Source: Branchiostoma floridae (taxonomy: Eukaryota > Chordata > Leptocardii > Amphioxiformes > Branchiostomatidae). Taken from it: a stretch of 64,000 nt of DNA. Both the position numbers and the translations under genes were made by a program. Shown one piece after another: positions 25,301 through 37,975 of this stretch (position 1 is its first letter; each line of letters starts with the position of its first letter). The notes below the pieces were generated by a model. It was not told the DNA's origin, did no database searches, and saw only the letters and a program-made list of their open reading frames with translations. The stretch is taken from positions 4,429,298 through 4,493,297 of the forward strand of contig NC_049991.1 in assembly GCF_000003815.2 (NCBI RefSeq), written 5' to 3'.

Positions 25301-25807
25301 TACTGGTGCAACTTGAACGTGCTGTTATGGAAAGGTTAAACTCTCATCTGAAGCTTTACTTTCTACTTCTTTGGTTTCTGTGATGAAAAATTCCTCTAGA
25401 CCCTTCTGCGAAAGTGACGTCACATTAAATACGACGCTCGTCAGGAAAGGGAACAATCTCAATTACTATCCCAGGATCAAAGGCAAAGCGGCGCATTATT
25501 CCAGTTCAGAAATTCCGCGTATACCTTACTCTCCAAGCAGAGGTTAGGCTCCGGCTGTTTTAAAACGTTTTTAGTCGTTTTTATCGGGCTTCCTATTTTG
25601 TATTTGATCTTCTTTTGTCAAAACCTAAGGTTTATAAGGTTTACAGTAGTATACCCAACCTACCTTGAACTGCAAAGTATTGGTAACAATGATAAAATGA
25701 TAAATAAATGAATGAGTTAAGACCATTTTTGGAACCATTCCTCCTGTAGGTTTGTGCAGTACAGAACATCAAGGGCTAGAAACCGTTAAAGTAAAGGGAT
25801 AGTCATA

Positions 25808-26374
25808 CGAGGGGCGTGCAATTAGTAATGGTCCTGACCCATTTCCCATAGCAGGAGATTAATGAAACTTGGCACAGTTATTAGTCTTTCTCTTCATAGG
25901 AATCACCCAGAGTTATGCATTTCTCCCATCGTTTGATGCAGCTCTGGACACCGATTTTGTAGGACACCCCAGGTTGGTCCTCCAACTGATGCCTCATCAA
26001 TGGCACAAGAGGGACGACCAGGTCTGGGAGCTGTTTCCACAGACTTCCAGCCACGTTTGAATTCAGGATGCCAGCGTTTTACAAGGTCATATGATGGGGC
26101 ATCATCACCATAAGTTTCATTTATTTCATCAAAAGTCTTCTTTGGTGTGCGTCCTTTCAAATACAAAAACCGGATCACTGCGCGACACTCAACTGGTTCC
26201 ATTTCACACCTGGTCCATTTCGCACCTGACTAAGTTCAAACACCAGTAAATCAGAAACCACAATTAGTTCAGAGCTGTCTTTTGCAACATAACCCATAGA
26301 GATATGCATTATTACACATACAAAATTTCATTTAGATCAAACAACTGGAAGTGGGTCAGGACCATTACTTATTG
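25808..26374 (-). mobile_element. Internally deleted mariner element missing its right tip
   Basis: The left terminus (CGAGGGGCGTGCAATTAGTA, then ATGGTCCTGACCCATTTCCC) follows a TA at 25806-25807. The right inverted arm GTGGGTCAGGACCATTACTT runs to ATTGCA at 26375, where the last 9-11 bp of the repeat and the second TA are missing. Other array units have the empty site (AGTCATAGCAGGATTTGTGC near 15800; AGTCGTAGCAGTCTTTGTGC near 20442). The length, about 0.57 kb against the usual 1.3 kb, shows a large internal deletion. Confidence 0.85.
25903..26202 (-). pseudogene. Mariner transposase N-terminal helix-turn-helix, fused to a C-terminal scrap
   Basis: The frame starts MEPVECRAVIRFLYLKGRTP and continues GDDAPSYDLVKRWHPEFKRG and RPGRPS. 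This is the first DNA-binding half of a mariner (Mos1/HsMar-like) transposase with its linker. After about residue 70 the frame jumps to a short tail. The DD(34)D catalytic domain is absent, so the protein could at most bind termini. Dead remnant. Confidence 0.85.
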
Positions 26375-27179
26375 CAGTCTTTGTGCATAGAACAAGGTTA
26401 TAACCTGAATCGTAGTGTTTCGTCACGCGAAATACTTTATTATGTTCATTATTTTGTTTATCGAACGTTTTAGAAGTGTTTACTGGTGCTTGGTTCTTTA
26501 GAAACATACCTCTGAACATTTTTGACGGTCCCCAGTAAACTGTCAACTGATGTCGTATCGACCTGGTAACAAAGAAAACCGTTACAGACTGTTGTTATGT
26601 GACTTTCTCTTTCTTATCATAGACGGTTAAATGGTGTCAACTGTATCCAAGACGTACGACTATCAAAGATTGTGGATAAAGACTTTACCCATCATCTATT
26701 AGTTCAAGGCAAGCCTCTGTTAGGTCAGTATCAGACTATGACTCTCTAATTGCTTCACTTGTTCGTTTAGGGAAATATACATTGAAATCGTTATTGTAAG
26801 TCATCAACATAACTATCTTCGAACGTTTTCTCTCTAAGTTTTATTACCACTTTATTTGTTTGACCAGGGGTGTACCAGGTCGAAGCTAGACCTGCTTTTC
26901 ATGATCAGACAGTCCTATACAAACATTTTAAAAACAAAAACAATACAGTAACGACACATTTCTGTAACAACATGAACTATGAAATAAGTTAACGACAAGT
27001 CAATTGGCATTTAAATATCTTGATCTTCATCAGACTTTTTGTTTCAAGAGGAAGCTTCTTCCATTTGATTATACCAAAAGGCAACCCAGAGATTGTACCA
27101 TGACATGTTTCATTTCATGCATAAGGTGCCGGTTCAGTTGCATTACCATCTGTCACACTTTAGCAGCTGTGGGTGCCAT

Positions 27180-27480
27180 CTTCAAATCAGAATGAGCTGG
27201 TTTTTAATAGGAAAGACTACTTGTGTACTGTTTACATACTTGTGTCAAGACAGAAACTGGACTAAACACAGCAGTGTAGCAGCTCGTCTTACATGGTTTT
27301 CGTTGATTTCGAGAAAGACTTTGATAGTCCGCATACATTGCTCAATCTGGAATATCATCAAACATTTTGGTATCCCCACCAAAATTGTGAACAGCATCAA
27401 ACCCTTGTATGATAATTTTGAATGCAAAGTTGTACATAACAATGCATTGACGGACCCTTTGAAAATTCACACAAGGCTCA
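27180..27480 (+). pseudogene. Decayed RT fragment in array 1 unit 5
   Basis: GFRKDY-like start, FVDFEKDFDS, FGIPTKIVNSIKPLYDNFEC, KVVHNNALTDPLKIHT, in broken frames. It is the best preserved of the array-1 RT fragments and ends where array 2 begins (near 27,490). Confidence 0.7.
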
Positions 27481-29488
27481 TTATTTGCCAAATACACATT
27501 ACGACGATCTGTTTACCTCTTCATGAGTAACTCTGTTTCAAATTCTGTCACATAAAAATCGGCTGCTGCAGTTTTCAAACAAGTCGCTATGGGGCAAACC
27601 TCCCATGACCTATCCAACACTCAAAATGTCATGGACATAGCTCTTCCAGATGAATACAACTCAAACTGATAAAAAACATTTTCGAATGTGACCTTCGTTT
27701 TCCCAGCTTCTACCCCCCTACCAAATATCTTTATGATCCACGAAAAGCTTCCCGAGTAATGCTGATAACATACAAACAAACTTACAGACCGACACAATCC
27801 GCTGCAATACCGTGGGGACCACCAGGAGGCCCATTATTGAACTTGACTTCGAAGATACATCCACAGCATCTTAAGTGGAACTGCAGTCACTGCTTTGACT
27901 CTTGCTCAGTGGCCTGTCACAGGCGTTTTGTATACCTCTATCTGATAGCCGGGTCGACTCTTACTGTAACTGTTCTTCGCCAAACAAGGTCATGAACCCG
28001 AACAGTTCCGCCCTCAGGGTTAACACTGCTCAAGCTGCTCGTGCGCTTGGCTGAATCCGCCAGAATTGGTTGATAGTTCAAACGCCACTGTTCTTAGCTC
28101 TTGGCATGACATGGCAATTAACCCCAAAGATTTGTCCCTGAACGGCTGACCCTGGACTTGTTCTGAACCTACAGGTTACACGTGATCATGTCTGAAATTC
28201 ATCAAACTATGCCATTCTCAGTACTATGATGGTTTCGGCAAGATAGGTCTGCGCCTATGTACGCTAAACACTTAGGAATGTCCTGACCACAACTATGCCA
28301 CACTCCATGCCTGTAACCGTCACCACCTAGCCTCCAGGCAAGCGGTTGGGTTTTGAATGTCTGTCTCTACAACAGTCGCGAGTTCAGAAGTTCACTCAGA
28401 TTTAAAAAAAAAAATTCTGTCCTGATCTGGTGCAGGATACCAATGGCTAGCCTAGCATGTGCTCTAATGTAAACCTAACTACTCAAGTTGGGGTAGTCTA
28501 TATTTAGCCTTCTTATTTCTTTTTTTTAAATATTTTTTATGCTGTGTTCTTAAGCCAGAACAACCCAACTCAGTGTAACCACACCGCTTTACAGTTGGGC
28601 CCTAGATTTATCATTTTTAGGGGATTGTTATAAACCGGGAATACATATCAAACTTACATATACATACTCATAGAACAGCAGATAATACACAATAAGCCCC
28701 CTCCCGAAAAGCCCAGACGTTTCTAACCCATTCCACGTGTCCGTGTGGGAGTACACTATAAATACAAACATTTCTGTGCCAATTGACCTATAGTGAACTT
28801 CCTTAGTAATACAATTTCATAGTTTATGCTGTTATAGAAATGTGTCATTACTGTATTGTTATTGTTTTTTAAGTGTAAGTCCATGACTGCCTAAAACGCA
28901 TGTCAAGCTTCGACCGGAGTGCACACTCCTGGTATAAAAAATGATAATGTAAAAGTGAAAAAATCCTTTGATCTCATCTCTGTGAATAAGATATAGCCAG
29001 TGTTACTGACCTGAGTGGTGCAGAGATGAATCTACGAGGGTGCAGGTAAATTCCACAGGTAAACTTGCATCGATACCCGTTATAGGCTACATGAGCACTC
29101 ATTGAGTGCAGTTATAAAAGACACGTATGCTAAGATAAACAAAACATCGACAAAAAGAGACGCCAGTGCTGCGCATGACTGGTGACTTTCTTGTTACTCC
29201 CTTCTTTTCCCTGAGGCTTGGTTTCAACCTGACCCAGGTAGGGCATTATCCAGTCTAACTACCTTCCCCAAATATTTGCTGTCATGTACCTGGAGAAGTC
29301 GCGAATGTATCTTAATCTGAGATTTGGTCGGTGCAACAGCAGTCTCTGCTTTGACTCTTACTCAGTTGCCTGTCTCAGGCGTTTTGTATACCTCTATTCT
29401 TCGCCCGACAAGGTCATGAACCGCCCTCAGGCTTGCCACTACTCAAGCTGCGCGTGCGCTTGGCTGAATACGTCATAATTGGCTAATG

Positions 29489-29702
29489 CTGTAAATGCAG
29501 AAATTTCGGTGATGGTTTTATGTTCGCGGTTTTCGCGTTGCTAATTTACCGCAAACTTAAAACCACCGCGAACATTGTTTCCATGGCAGTAAGAGACTAC
29601 AGTGCATAGACATAGTGCTACCGCAAACTTGAAATTGACGCAAACCGTCCTTTTCCCGCTACCGCGAAATTAAATCCCCGCAAACTTAGATGTTTTTACG
29701 GT
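29489..29702. mobile_element. Foldback MITE in array 2, copy a
   Basis: The ends are CTGTAAATGCAG and a diverged inverse TGTTTTTACGG. The interior has inverted GTTCGCGGTTTT / AAAACCACCGCGAAC arms and repeated ACCGC..AAACTT words. Array units near 28060 and 36530 lack it. Confidence 0.7.
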
Positions 29703-31034
29703 GGATCTAACACCACAGTTCTTTAAGCGCTTGGCATGACATGACAATTAACCCAAAATGTTCATCCCTGAAGCTGACCCTGGACTTGTTCTGAACCTAC
29801 AGGTTACCACGTGATCAGGTCTGAAATTCACCAAACTACACTGTACAAAGTAACATGATGATGGTTTCAACAAGATAGACCTATGTACGCTTAACACCCA
29901 GGAATGTCCTGACCACAACTATGCCACACTCCATGCCTGTAACCGTCACCACCTAGCCTCCAGGCAAGTGGTTGGGTTTTGAATGGCTGTCTTTTACAGT
30001 TACGAGTTCAGAAGTTCACTCTGATTTAAAAAATAAAGATCAACTTTCTCTGTCCTGATCTGGTGCAGAATACCAATGGCTAGCCTAGCATGTGCTCTAA
30101 TGTAAACCTAACTACTCAATTTCGGGTAGTCATTCCATAATTAGCCTTCCGGGAATCGACCTTCTCATTTTTTTAGTTTTTTTTTATTTATTCTGTGATC
30201 TTATCCACTGCTTTACAGTGGAGCCCTGTATTTATTATTTTTAACAAAGAACTCCTTTCTTTAACGGGTAGGGGATTGTTATAAACCGGGAATACATATC
30301 AAACTTACATATGCATACTCATAGAACAGCAGATAATACACAGTAAGCCCCCTCCCGAAAAGCCCAGACGTTTCTAACCCATTCTATGAGTCCGAGGGTG
30401 AGTACTACATTTACACACCATAATCGAAACATTCTAGCACAAATTGCTTTTGTAGTTAACATGCTTAGTAATACTATTTCATGGTTTATGTTGTTATAGA
30501 AATGTGTCATTACTGTATTGTTATTATTTTTTAAGTGTAAGTCCATGACTGCCTAAAAAGCATGTAAAGCTTTGACATGAGTGTACACTCCTGGTATAAA
30601 AATGATAATGGAAAAGTGAACAAATCCTTTGATCTCATCTCTGTGGATAATATATAGCCAGTGTTACTGACCTGAGTGGTGCAGAGATGAATCTACGAGG
30701 CTGCAGGTAAATTCCACAGGTAAACTTGCATCGAGACCCATTATAGGCTACACGAACACTCATTGAGTGCAGTTATAAAAGACACGTATACTAAGATGGC
30801 AAAACATCGACGAAAAGAGACGCCAGTGCAGCGCATGACTGGTGACCTTCTTGTTACTCCCTTCTTTTCCCTGAGGCTAGGTTTCAACCTGACACAGGTA
30901 GGGCATTATCCAGGCTAACTACCTTCCCCAAATATTTGCTGTCATGTACCTGGAGAAGTCGCGAATGGATCTTAATCTGACATTTGGTCGGTGCAAGTGT
31001 CTTGACTAGGTATCGATACGGTGTACACAACATT

Positions 31035-31185
31035 CCACACACAGACACGTACACGCACATACACACATATATACCCACATACCGCACACACACAAACGCA
31101 CACACACACACATACCACGCACATACCACGCACATACCACGCACACACACACATACCGCACATACATACATACATACATACATAC
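31035..31185. repeat. (AC)n-rich microsatellite, array 2
   Basis: Compound AC/ACGC/ATACC tract with CATACCACGCA repeats. Open frames in it are artefacts of low complexity. Confidence 0.9.
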
Positions 31186-31970
31186 AGTTGCAGTATTAAT
31201 TTACAGTATACTGAACAAGACCTGAATGACACTTCACTTTATTTTACCATCAATACCTTTTCTTTCACTGGTGTTGGTACATGTGCATTTCTAATTGAAG
31301 TTCTTCCTGGATATTCAATTTAACATACAAGTTAGGCTCTTTTTTTAATAACAAGATCCCCTAATTAGTTATGCAAATTGGATCCTCATTGTTAAACAAA
31401 TACACATTATGACGATCTGTTTACCTCTTCATGAGTTACTAGTCCTCTGTTTCAAATTCTGTCACATAATCGTCGGCTGCAGTTTTCAAACAAGTCGCTA
31501 TGGGGCCAAACGCCCATGACCTGTCCAACACTCAAAATGTCATGGACATAGCTCTTTCAGATGAATACAACTCAAACTTCTAAAAAACATTTTCGACGAT
31601 GACCTTCGTTTTCCCGGCTCCTACCTACCTACCAAATATCTTTATGATCTACGTAGAGCTTCTAGGGTTATGTTGATAACATACAAACATACACACTTAC
31701 AGACACAACCCGCTGCAATACAGTGGGAGACCATCGGGAGGACCATTAACGAATTTGAACTTTAAGATCCATCCACAGCATCTTAAGTCATGTTGTTTTC
31801 AAACAAAAACACATGCGACTGCGGTCACTGATTTGCTTCTTGCTCAGTTGCCTGTACTAGGCGTTTTGTATGCCTCTATTTTTCGCCCGACAAGGTCATG
31901 AACCGCCCTCAGGATTACCACTACTCAAGCTGCGCGTGCGCTTGGCCGAATCTGTCATAATTGGCTAATA

Positions 31971-32183
31971 CCGTAAATCCAGAGCTTTTGCCGTGGTTTT
32001 ATGTTCGCGGTTTTCGCGTTGTTAATTTACCGCAAACTTAAAAACCACCGCGAACATTGTTTCCATGGTAGTAAGAGACTACAGTGCATAGACATAGTGC
32101 TACCGCAAACTTGAAACTGACGCAAACAGTCCTTTTCCCGCTACCGCGAAATTAAATCCCCGCAAACTTAGATGCATTTACAG
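31971..32183. mobile_element. Foldback MITE in array 2, copy b
   Basis: Same element as at 29489; the left end is CCGTAAATCCA and the right end TGCATTTACAG. It sits at the orthologous position in its unit. Confidence 0.7.
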
Positions 32184-33214
32184 TGGATCTAACACCACAG
32201 TTCTTTAAGCACTTGGCATGACATGACAATTAAACCGAAATGTTCGTCCCTGAAGCTGACCCTGGACTTGTTCTGAACCTACAGGTTACCGCGTGATCAT
32301 GTCTGAAATTTACCAAACTTTGCTATACTAAGTAACATGATGATGGTTTTAGCAAGATAGACCTATGTATGCTATGTATACACCCAGGAATGTCCTAACC
32401 ACAACTATGCCGCACTTCATGCCTGTAACAGTCACCACCTAGCCTCCAGGCTAGTGGTTGGATTTTGAATGACTTTCTCTACTATAGCTACAGTCGCGAG
32501 TTCAGAAGTTCACTCTGATTTTTAAAAAAAGAGATCAATTTCTCTGTCCTGTTCTGGTGTGGGATACCAATAGCTAGCCTAGCATGTGCTCTAGTGTAAA
32601 CCTTTCTATTTAATACTCCTTACTCTTCAAATTAATACTTCTACTTTCTACTTAGTAATACAATTTCATAGTTTATGCTGTTATAGAAATGTGTCATTAC
32701 TGTATTGTTTTTGTTTTTTAAGTGTAAGTCTATGACTGCCTAAAAAGCATGTCAAGCTTCGACCTGAGTGTACACTCCTGGTATAAAAAATTAAAATGTA
32801 AAAGTGAACAAATCCTTTTATCTCATCTCTGTGAATAAGATATAGCCAGTGTTACTCACCTGAGTGGTGCAGAGATGAATTTACGAGGCTGCAGGTAAAT
32901 TCCACAGGTGAACTTGCATCGAGACCCATTATAGGCTACACGAACACTCATTGAGTGCAGTTATAAAAGACACGTCTACTAAGATAAACAAAACATCGAC
33001 AAAAAGAGACGCCAGTCCTGCGCATGACTTGTGACCTTCTTGTTACTCCCTTCTTGTCCCTGAGGCTAGGTTTCAACCTGACCCAAGTAGGACATTATCC
33101 AGTCTAACTACCATCACCAAATATTTGCTGTCATGTACCTTGAGAAGTCGCGAATCTTAATCTGACATTTGGTCGGTGCAAGTGTCTTGAATAGGTATCT
33201 ATACGGTGTACACA

Positions 33215-33376
33215 ACATTCCACACACAGACACGTACACACACACAAACACACACACATACCACGCACACACACACACACACACATGTACACACACACAC
33301 ACACACACACCGTGAATAACAAAACAACACACACACACACACATACCACACATACCGCACATACACACACACATAC
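33215..33376. repeat. (AC)n-rich microsatellite, array 2
   Basis: Same position in the next unit. It is interrupted by a CGTGAATAACAAAAC stretch. Confidence 0.9.
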
Positions 33377-34167
33377 AGTTGCAGTATTAATTAACAGTAT
33401 ACTGAACAAGACCTGAATGTCACTAATCACTTTATTTTACCATCAATGGCATTTTTTTTCACTGGTGTTGGTACATGTGCAGAATATCTAATTGAAGTTC
33501 TGCCTGGATATTCAATTAAACATACAAGTTAGGCTTTTTTTTTAAGAACAAGATTCCCTAATTAGTTACGCAAATTAGATCCTCATTGTTAAACAAATAC
33601 ACATTATGACGATCTGTTTACCTCTTCATGAGTTAATAGTACTCTGTTTCAAATTCTGTCACATAATCGGCTGCTGCAGTTTTCAAACAAGTCGATATGG
33701 GGCAATGCCCCCGAGTGTTATCCACCACTCAAAATGTCATGGACATAGCTCTTCGAGATGAAAACAACTCAAACTTCTAAAAAACATTTTCGAAGTTGAC
33801 CTTCGTTTTCCCGGCTCCTACCTACCTACCAAATATCTTTATGATCTACGTAGATCTTCTAGGGTTCTGTTGATAACATACAAACATACACACTTACAGA
33901 CACAACCCGCCTCAATACCGTCGAAGACCATCGGGAGGCCCATTAATGAATTTGAACTTTAAGATCCATCCACAGCATCTTAAGTCATGTTGTTTTCATA
34001 CAAAAACACATTCGACTGCAGTCACTGCTTTTTGCTTCTTGCTTAGTGGCCTGTCTCAGGCGTGTTGTATACCTCTATTCTTAGCCCGACAAGGTCATGA
34101 ACCGCCCTCAGGCTTACCACTACAAACTGCGCGTGCGCTTGGCCGAATCCGTCATAATTGGCTAATG

Positions 34168-34374
34168 CTGTAAATGCAGAAATTTCGGTGATGGTTTTAT
34201 GTTCGCGGTTTTCACATTGCTAATTTACCGCAAACTTAAAACCACAGGTAACATTGTTTCCATGGCAGTAAGAGACTACAGTGAATGGTGCTACCGAGAA
34301 CTTGAAACTGACGCAAACAGTCCTTTTTCCGCTACCGCGAAATTAAATCCCCGTAAACTTAGATGCATTTACAG
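34168..34374. mobile_element. Foldback MITE in array 2, copy c
   Basis: The ends CTGTAAATGCA and TGCATTTACAG are exact inverted repeats, the best preserved termini of the three copies. An internal indel removed part of the GACATAGTGCTACC stretch. Confidence 0.75.
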
Positions 34375-35560
34375 TGGATCTAACGCCACTGTTCTTAGCG
34401 CTTGGCATGGTATGGAAATTAACCCGAAAGGTTCGTCCCTGAAGCTGACCCTGGACTTGTTCTGAACCTACAGGTTACCACGTGGTCAGGTCTGAAATTC
34501 ACCAAACTCTACTGTTCAAAGTAACATGATGACGGTTTCAGCAAGATAGACCTATGTACGCTAAACACCCAGGAATGTCCTGACCACAACTATGCCGCAC
34601 TCCATACCTGTAACCGTCACCACCTAGCCTCCAGGCAAGTGGTTGGGTTTTGAATGTCTTACTTTTACAGTTACGAGTTCAGAAGTTCACTCTGATTTTT
34701 TTAAAAAAAGATCAACTTTCTCTGTCCTGTTCTGGTGTGGGATACCAATGGCTAGCCTAGCATGTGTTTTTACAATGAACTCCTTTCTTTAACGGGTAGG
34801 GGATTGTTAGAAACCGGGAATACATATTTAACTTACATATAAATACTCACAGAACAGCACATAGTACCCAGTAAGCTTTCTTTTGAAAAGCCCAGACGTT
34901 TCTAACCCATTCTATGAGTCTGAGAGGGAGTACTACAATTATACACCATAACAGAAACATTTGAGCGCAAATTGATTTTGTAGTTAACTTGCTTATCAAT
35001 ACGATTTCATAGTTTATGTTGTTATAGAAATGTGTCATTACTGTATTGTTTTTGTTTTTTAAATGTAAGTCCATGATTGCTTCAAAAGCATGTCAAGCTT
35101 CGACCTGAGTGTACACTCCTGGTATAAAAAATGATAAAGTAAAAGTGAAGTAAACCTTTGATCTCATCCCTGTGAATAAGATGAAGCCAATGTTACTGAC
35201 CTGAGTGGTGCAGAAATGAGCCCACGTGGCTGCAGGTAAATTCCAAAGGTGAATTGGCATCAAGACCCAAATTAGGCGACACGGACACTGAGGGCAGTTA
35301 GATAAATAAAAGACACGCTTGATAAACTGAACAGCATGGACGAAATGAGTCGCCAGTGCTGCGCATGACTAGTGACCTCCTTACAACCCTTTCTTTTCAA
35401 TGAGGATAGGTTTGAACCTGACCCAAGTAGGGCATTATCCAGTCTAACTACCTACCCCAAATATTTGCTGTCATGTACCTGGAGAAGTTGCGAATGGATC
35501 TTAATCTGACATTTGGTCAGTGGAAGGGTCTTACTAAGTATCGGTACCGTGTACACGACG

Positions 35561-35562
35561 TA

Positions 35563-35617
<55 letters not shown>

Positions 35618-35720
35618 CCCACATACCGCACACACACAATTGCAAACGCACACATACACGCGAAAACACCACCGACAAACACACACACACATACACACAT
35701 ACCGCACACACACACACACA
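35561..35720. repeat. (AC)n-rich microsatellite, array 2
   Basis: The longest pure AC run of the series (near 35564-35610), then compound repeat. Confidence 0.9.
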
Positions 35721-37148
35721 GTTTCAGTATTTCCAATATACTGAACCAGACCTGAATGACACTTCATTTTACCATCAATAGTTTTTTCTTTCACTGGTGT
35801 TGGTACATGTGCAGAATATCTAATTGAAGTTCTGCCTAGATATCCAATTAAACATACAAGTTAGGCTATTTTTAAAACAACATTCCCTTATTAGTTATGC
35901 AAATTAGATCCTCATTGTTTGCCAAATACACATTACGACGATCTTTTTACCTCTTCATGAGTTACTAGTCCTCTGTTTCAAATTCTGTCACATAATCGGC
36001 TGCTGCAGTTTTCAAACAAGTCGATATGGGGCAATGCCCACGTGTGCTATCCACCACTCATAATGTTACATGGACATAGCTCTTCCAGATAATTACACCT
36101 CAAACTTCAATGATGTTCCGCTCCAGTTCCGTAAAAACATTTTCGAATGTGACATTCGTTTTCCCGATTCCAGCTCACCTACAAAATATCATTAGGATCC
36201 ACCCACAGCTTCTCGAGTATGCTGATAACATACAAACAAATACACTTACAGAGAGACACAACCCGCTGCAATACCGTGGGAGACCACCAGGAGTCCCATT
36301 ATTGAACTTGACTTCGAAGATACATCCACAGCATCTTAAGTGCAACTGCAGTCACTGCTTTGACTCTTGCTCAGTGGTCTGTATCAGGCGTTTTGTATAC
36401 CTCTATCTGATAGCCGGGTCGAGTCTTACCGTAACTGTTCTTCGCCCGATAAGGTCATGAACCCGAACAGTTTCGCCCTCAGGCTTAACACTACTCCAGC
36501 TGCGCGTGCGCTTGGCTGAATCCGCCATAATTGGTTGATAGTTCAAACGCCACTGTTCTTAGCTCTTGGCATGACATGGCAATTAACCCCAAAGATTTGT
36601 CCCTGAACGGCTGACCCTGGACTTGTTCTGAACCTACAGGTTACCACGTGATCATGTCTGAAATTCATCAAACTATGCCATTCTCAGTACTATGATGGTT
36701 TAGGCAAGATAGGTCTGGGCATATGTACGCTAAACACTTAGGAATGTCCTGACCACAACTATGCAGCACTCCATGCCTGTAACCGTCACCACCTAGCCTC
36801 CAGGCAAGTGGTTGGGTTTTGAATGTCTGTCTCTACAACAGTCGCGAGTTCAGAAGTTCACTCTGATTTAAAAAAAAAAGTCTGTCCTGATCTGGTGCAG
36901 GATACCAATGGCTAGCCTAGCATGTGCTCTAATGTAAACCTAACTACTCAAGTTGGGGTAGTCATTCTATATTTAGCCTTCCGGGAATCGACCTTCTTAT
37001 TTCTTTTTTTTTTCATTTTTTTTATTCTGTGTTCTTAAGCTAGAACAACCCAACTCAGTGTAACCACACCGCTTTACAGTGGGGCCCTGGATTTATTATT
37101 TTTAGGGGATTGCTAGAAACCGGGAATACATATCAAACTTACATATAC

Positions 37149-37248
37149 NNNNNNNNNNNNNNNNNNNNNNNNNNNNNNNNNNNNNNNNNNNNNNNNNNNN
37201 NNNNNNNNNNNNNNNNNNNNNNNNNNNNNNNNNNNNNNNNNNNNNNNN
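37149..37248. other. Assembly gap (100 N)
   Basis: Exactly 100 N, a conventional unknown-size gap. The unit near 28,663-28,790 predicts about 130 bp of ordinary array sequence here. Confidence 0.95.
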
Positions 37249-37830
37249 TAGTGAACTTCCTTAGTAATACAATTTCATAGATTATGCTGTTATAGAAATG
37301 CGTCATTACTGTATTGTTATTGTTTTTTAAGTGTAAGTCCATGACTGCCTAAAAAGCATGTCAAGCTTCGACCTGAGTGCACACTCCTGGTATACAAAAT
37401 GATAATGTAAAAGTGAACAAATCTTTTGATCTCATCTCTGTGAATAAGATATAGCCAGTGTTACTGACCTGAGTGGTGCAGAGACGAGGCTGCAGGTAAA
37501 TTCCACAGGTGAACTTGCATCGAGACCCATTATAGGCTACACGAACACTCATTGAGTGCATTTATAAAAAGCTACGTATACTAAGATAAACAAAACATCG
37601 ACGAAAAGAGACGCCAGTGCTGCGCATGACTGGTGACCTTCTTGTTACTCCCTTCTTTTCCCTGAGGCTAGGTTTCAACCTGACCCATGTAGGGCCGGCA
37701 TTATCCAGTCTAACTACCTTCCCCAAATATTTGCTGTCATGTACCTGGAGAAGTCGCGAATGGATCTTAATCTGACAATTGGTCGGTGCAAGTGTCTTAA
37801 ATAGGTATCGATACGGTGTACACAACATTC

Positions 37831-37975
37831 CACACACGGACACGTACACGCACACACACATATACTTAGTATATACCCACATACCGCACACACACAAACG
37901 CACACACCACGCACACAAAATACCACACACACACACACACACACATACCGCACATACATACACACATACATTTGC
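37831..37975. repeat. (AC)n-rich microsatellite, array 2
   Basis: Last member of the series, shortly before the array ends. Confidence 0.9.

Larger units (their letters stand above)
10430..27530. repeat. Tandem array 1: five diverged units of about 2.7 kb
   Basis: The string GTGACGCCGTACATAAAC occurs near 10651, 14884, 19501, 22191 and 24860. A second anchor (GACCACWACGAAACTATGAC-like) occurs near 10430, 14665, 21990 and 24664. Units 3, 4 and 5 are closest (spacings about 2690 and 2670 bp). The first two spacings (about 4.2 and 4.6 kb) become ordinary once a 1.5-kb LINE (11509-13001) and a 2.1-kb insert (about 17086-19220) are removed. The units contain no intact gene, but units 1, 2 and 5 carry broken reverse-transcriptase fragments on the + strand. 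The missing RT stretch in units 3 and 4 (near 21.9 and 24.6 kb) indicates a deletion shared by them. Confidence 0.85.

Noticed and set aside
31021-31323. His/Thr- or Cys/Val-rich frames at the AC tracts (also 33.1-33.4, 35.5-35.8, 37.7-38.0, 57.3-57.5 kb)
   Set aside because: Low-complexity translation of microsatellites on both strands.
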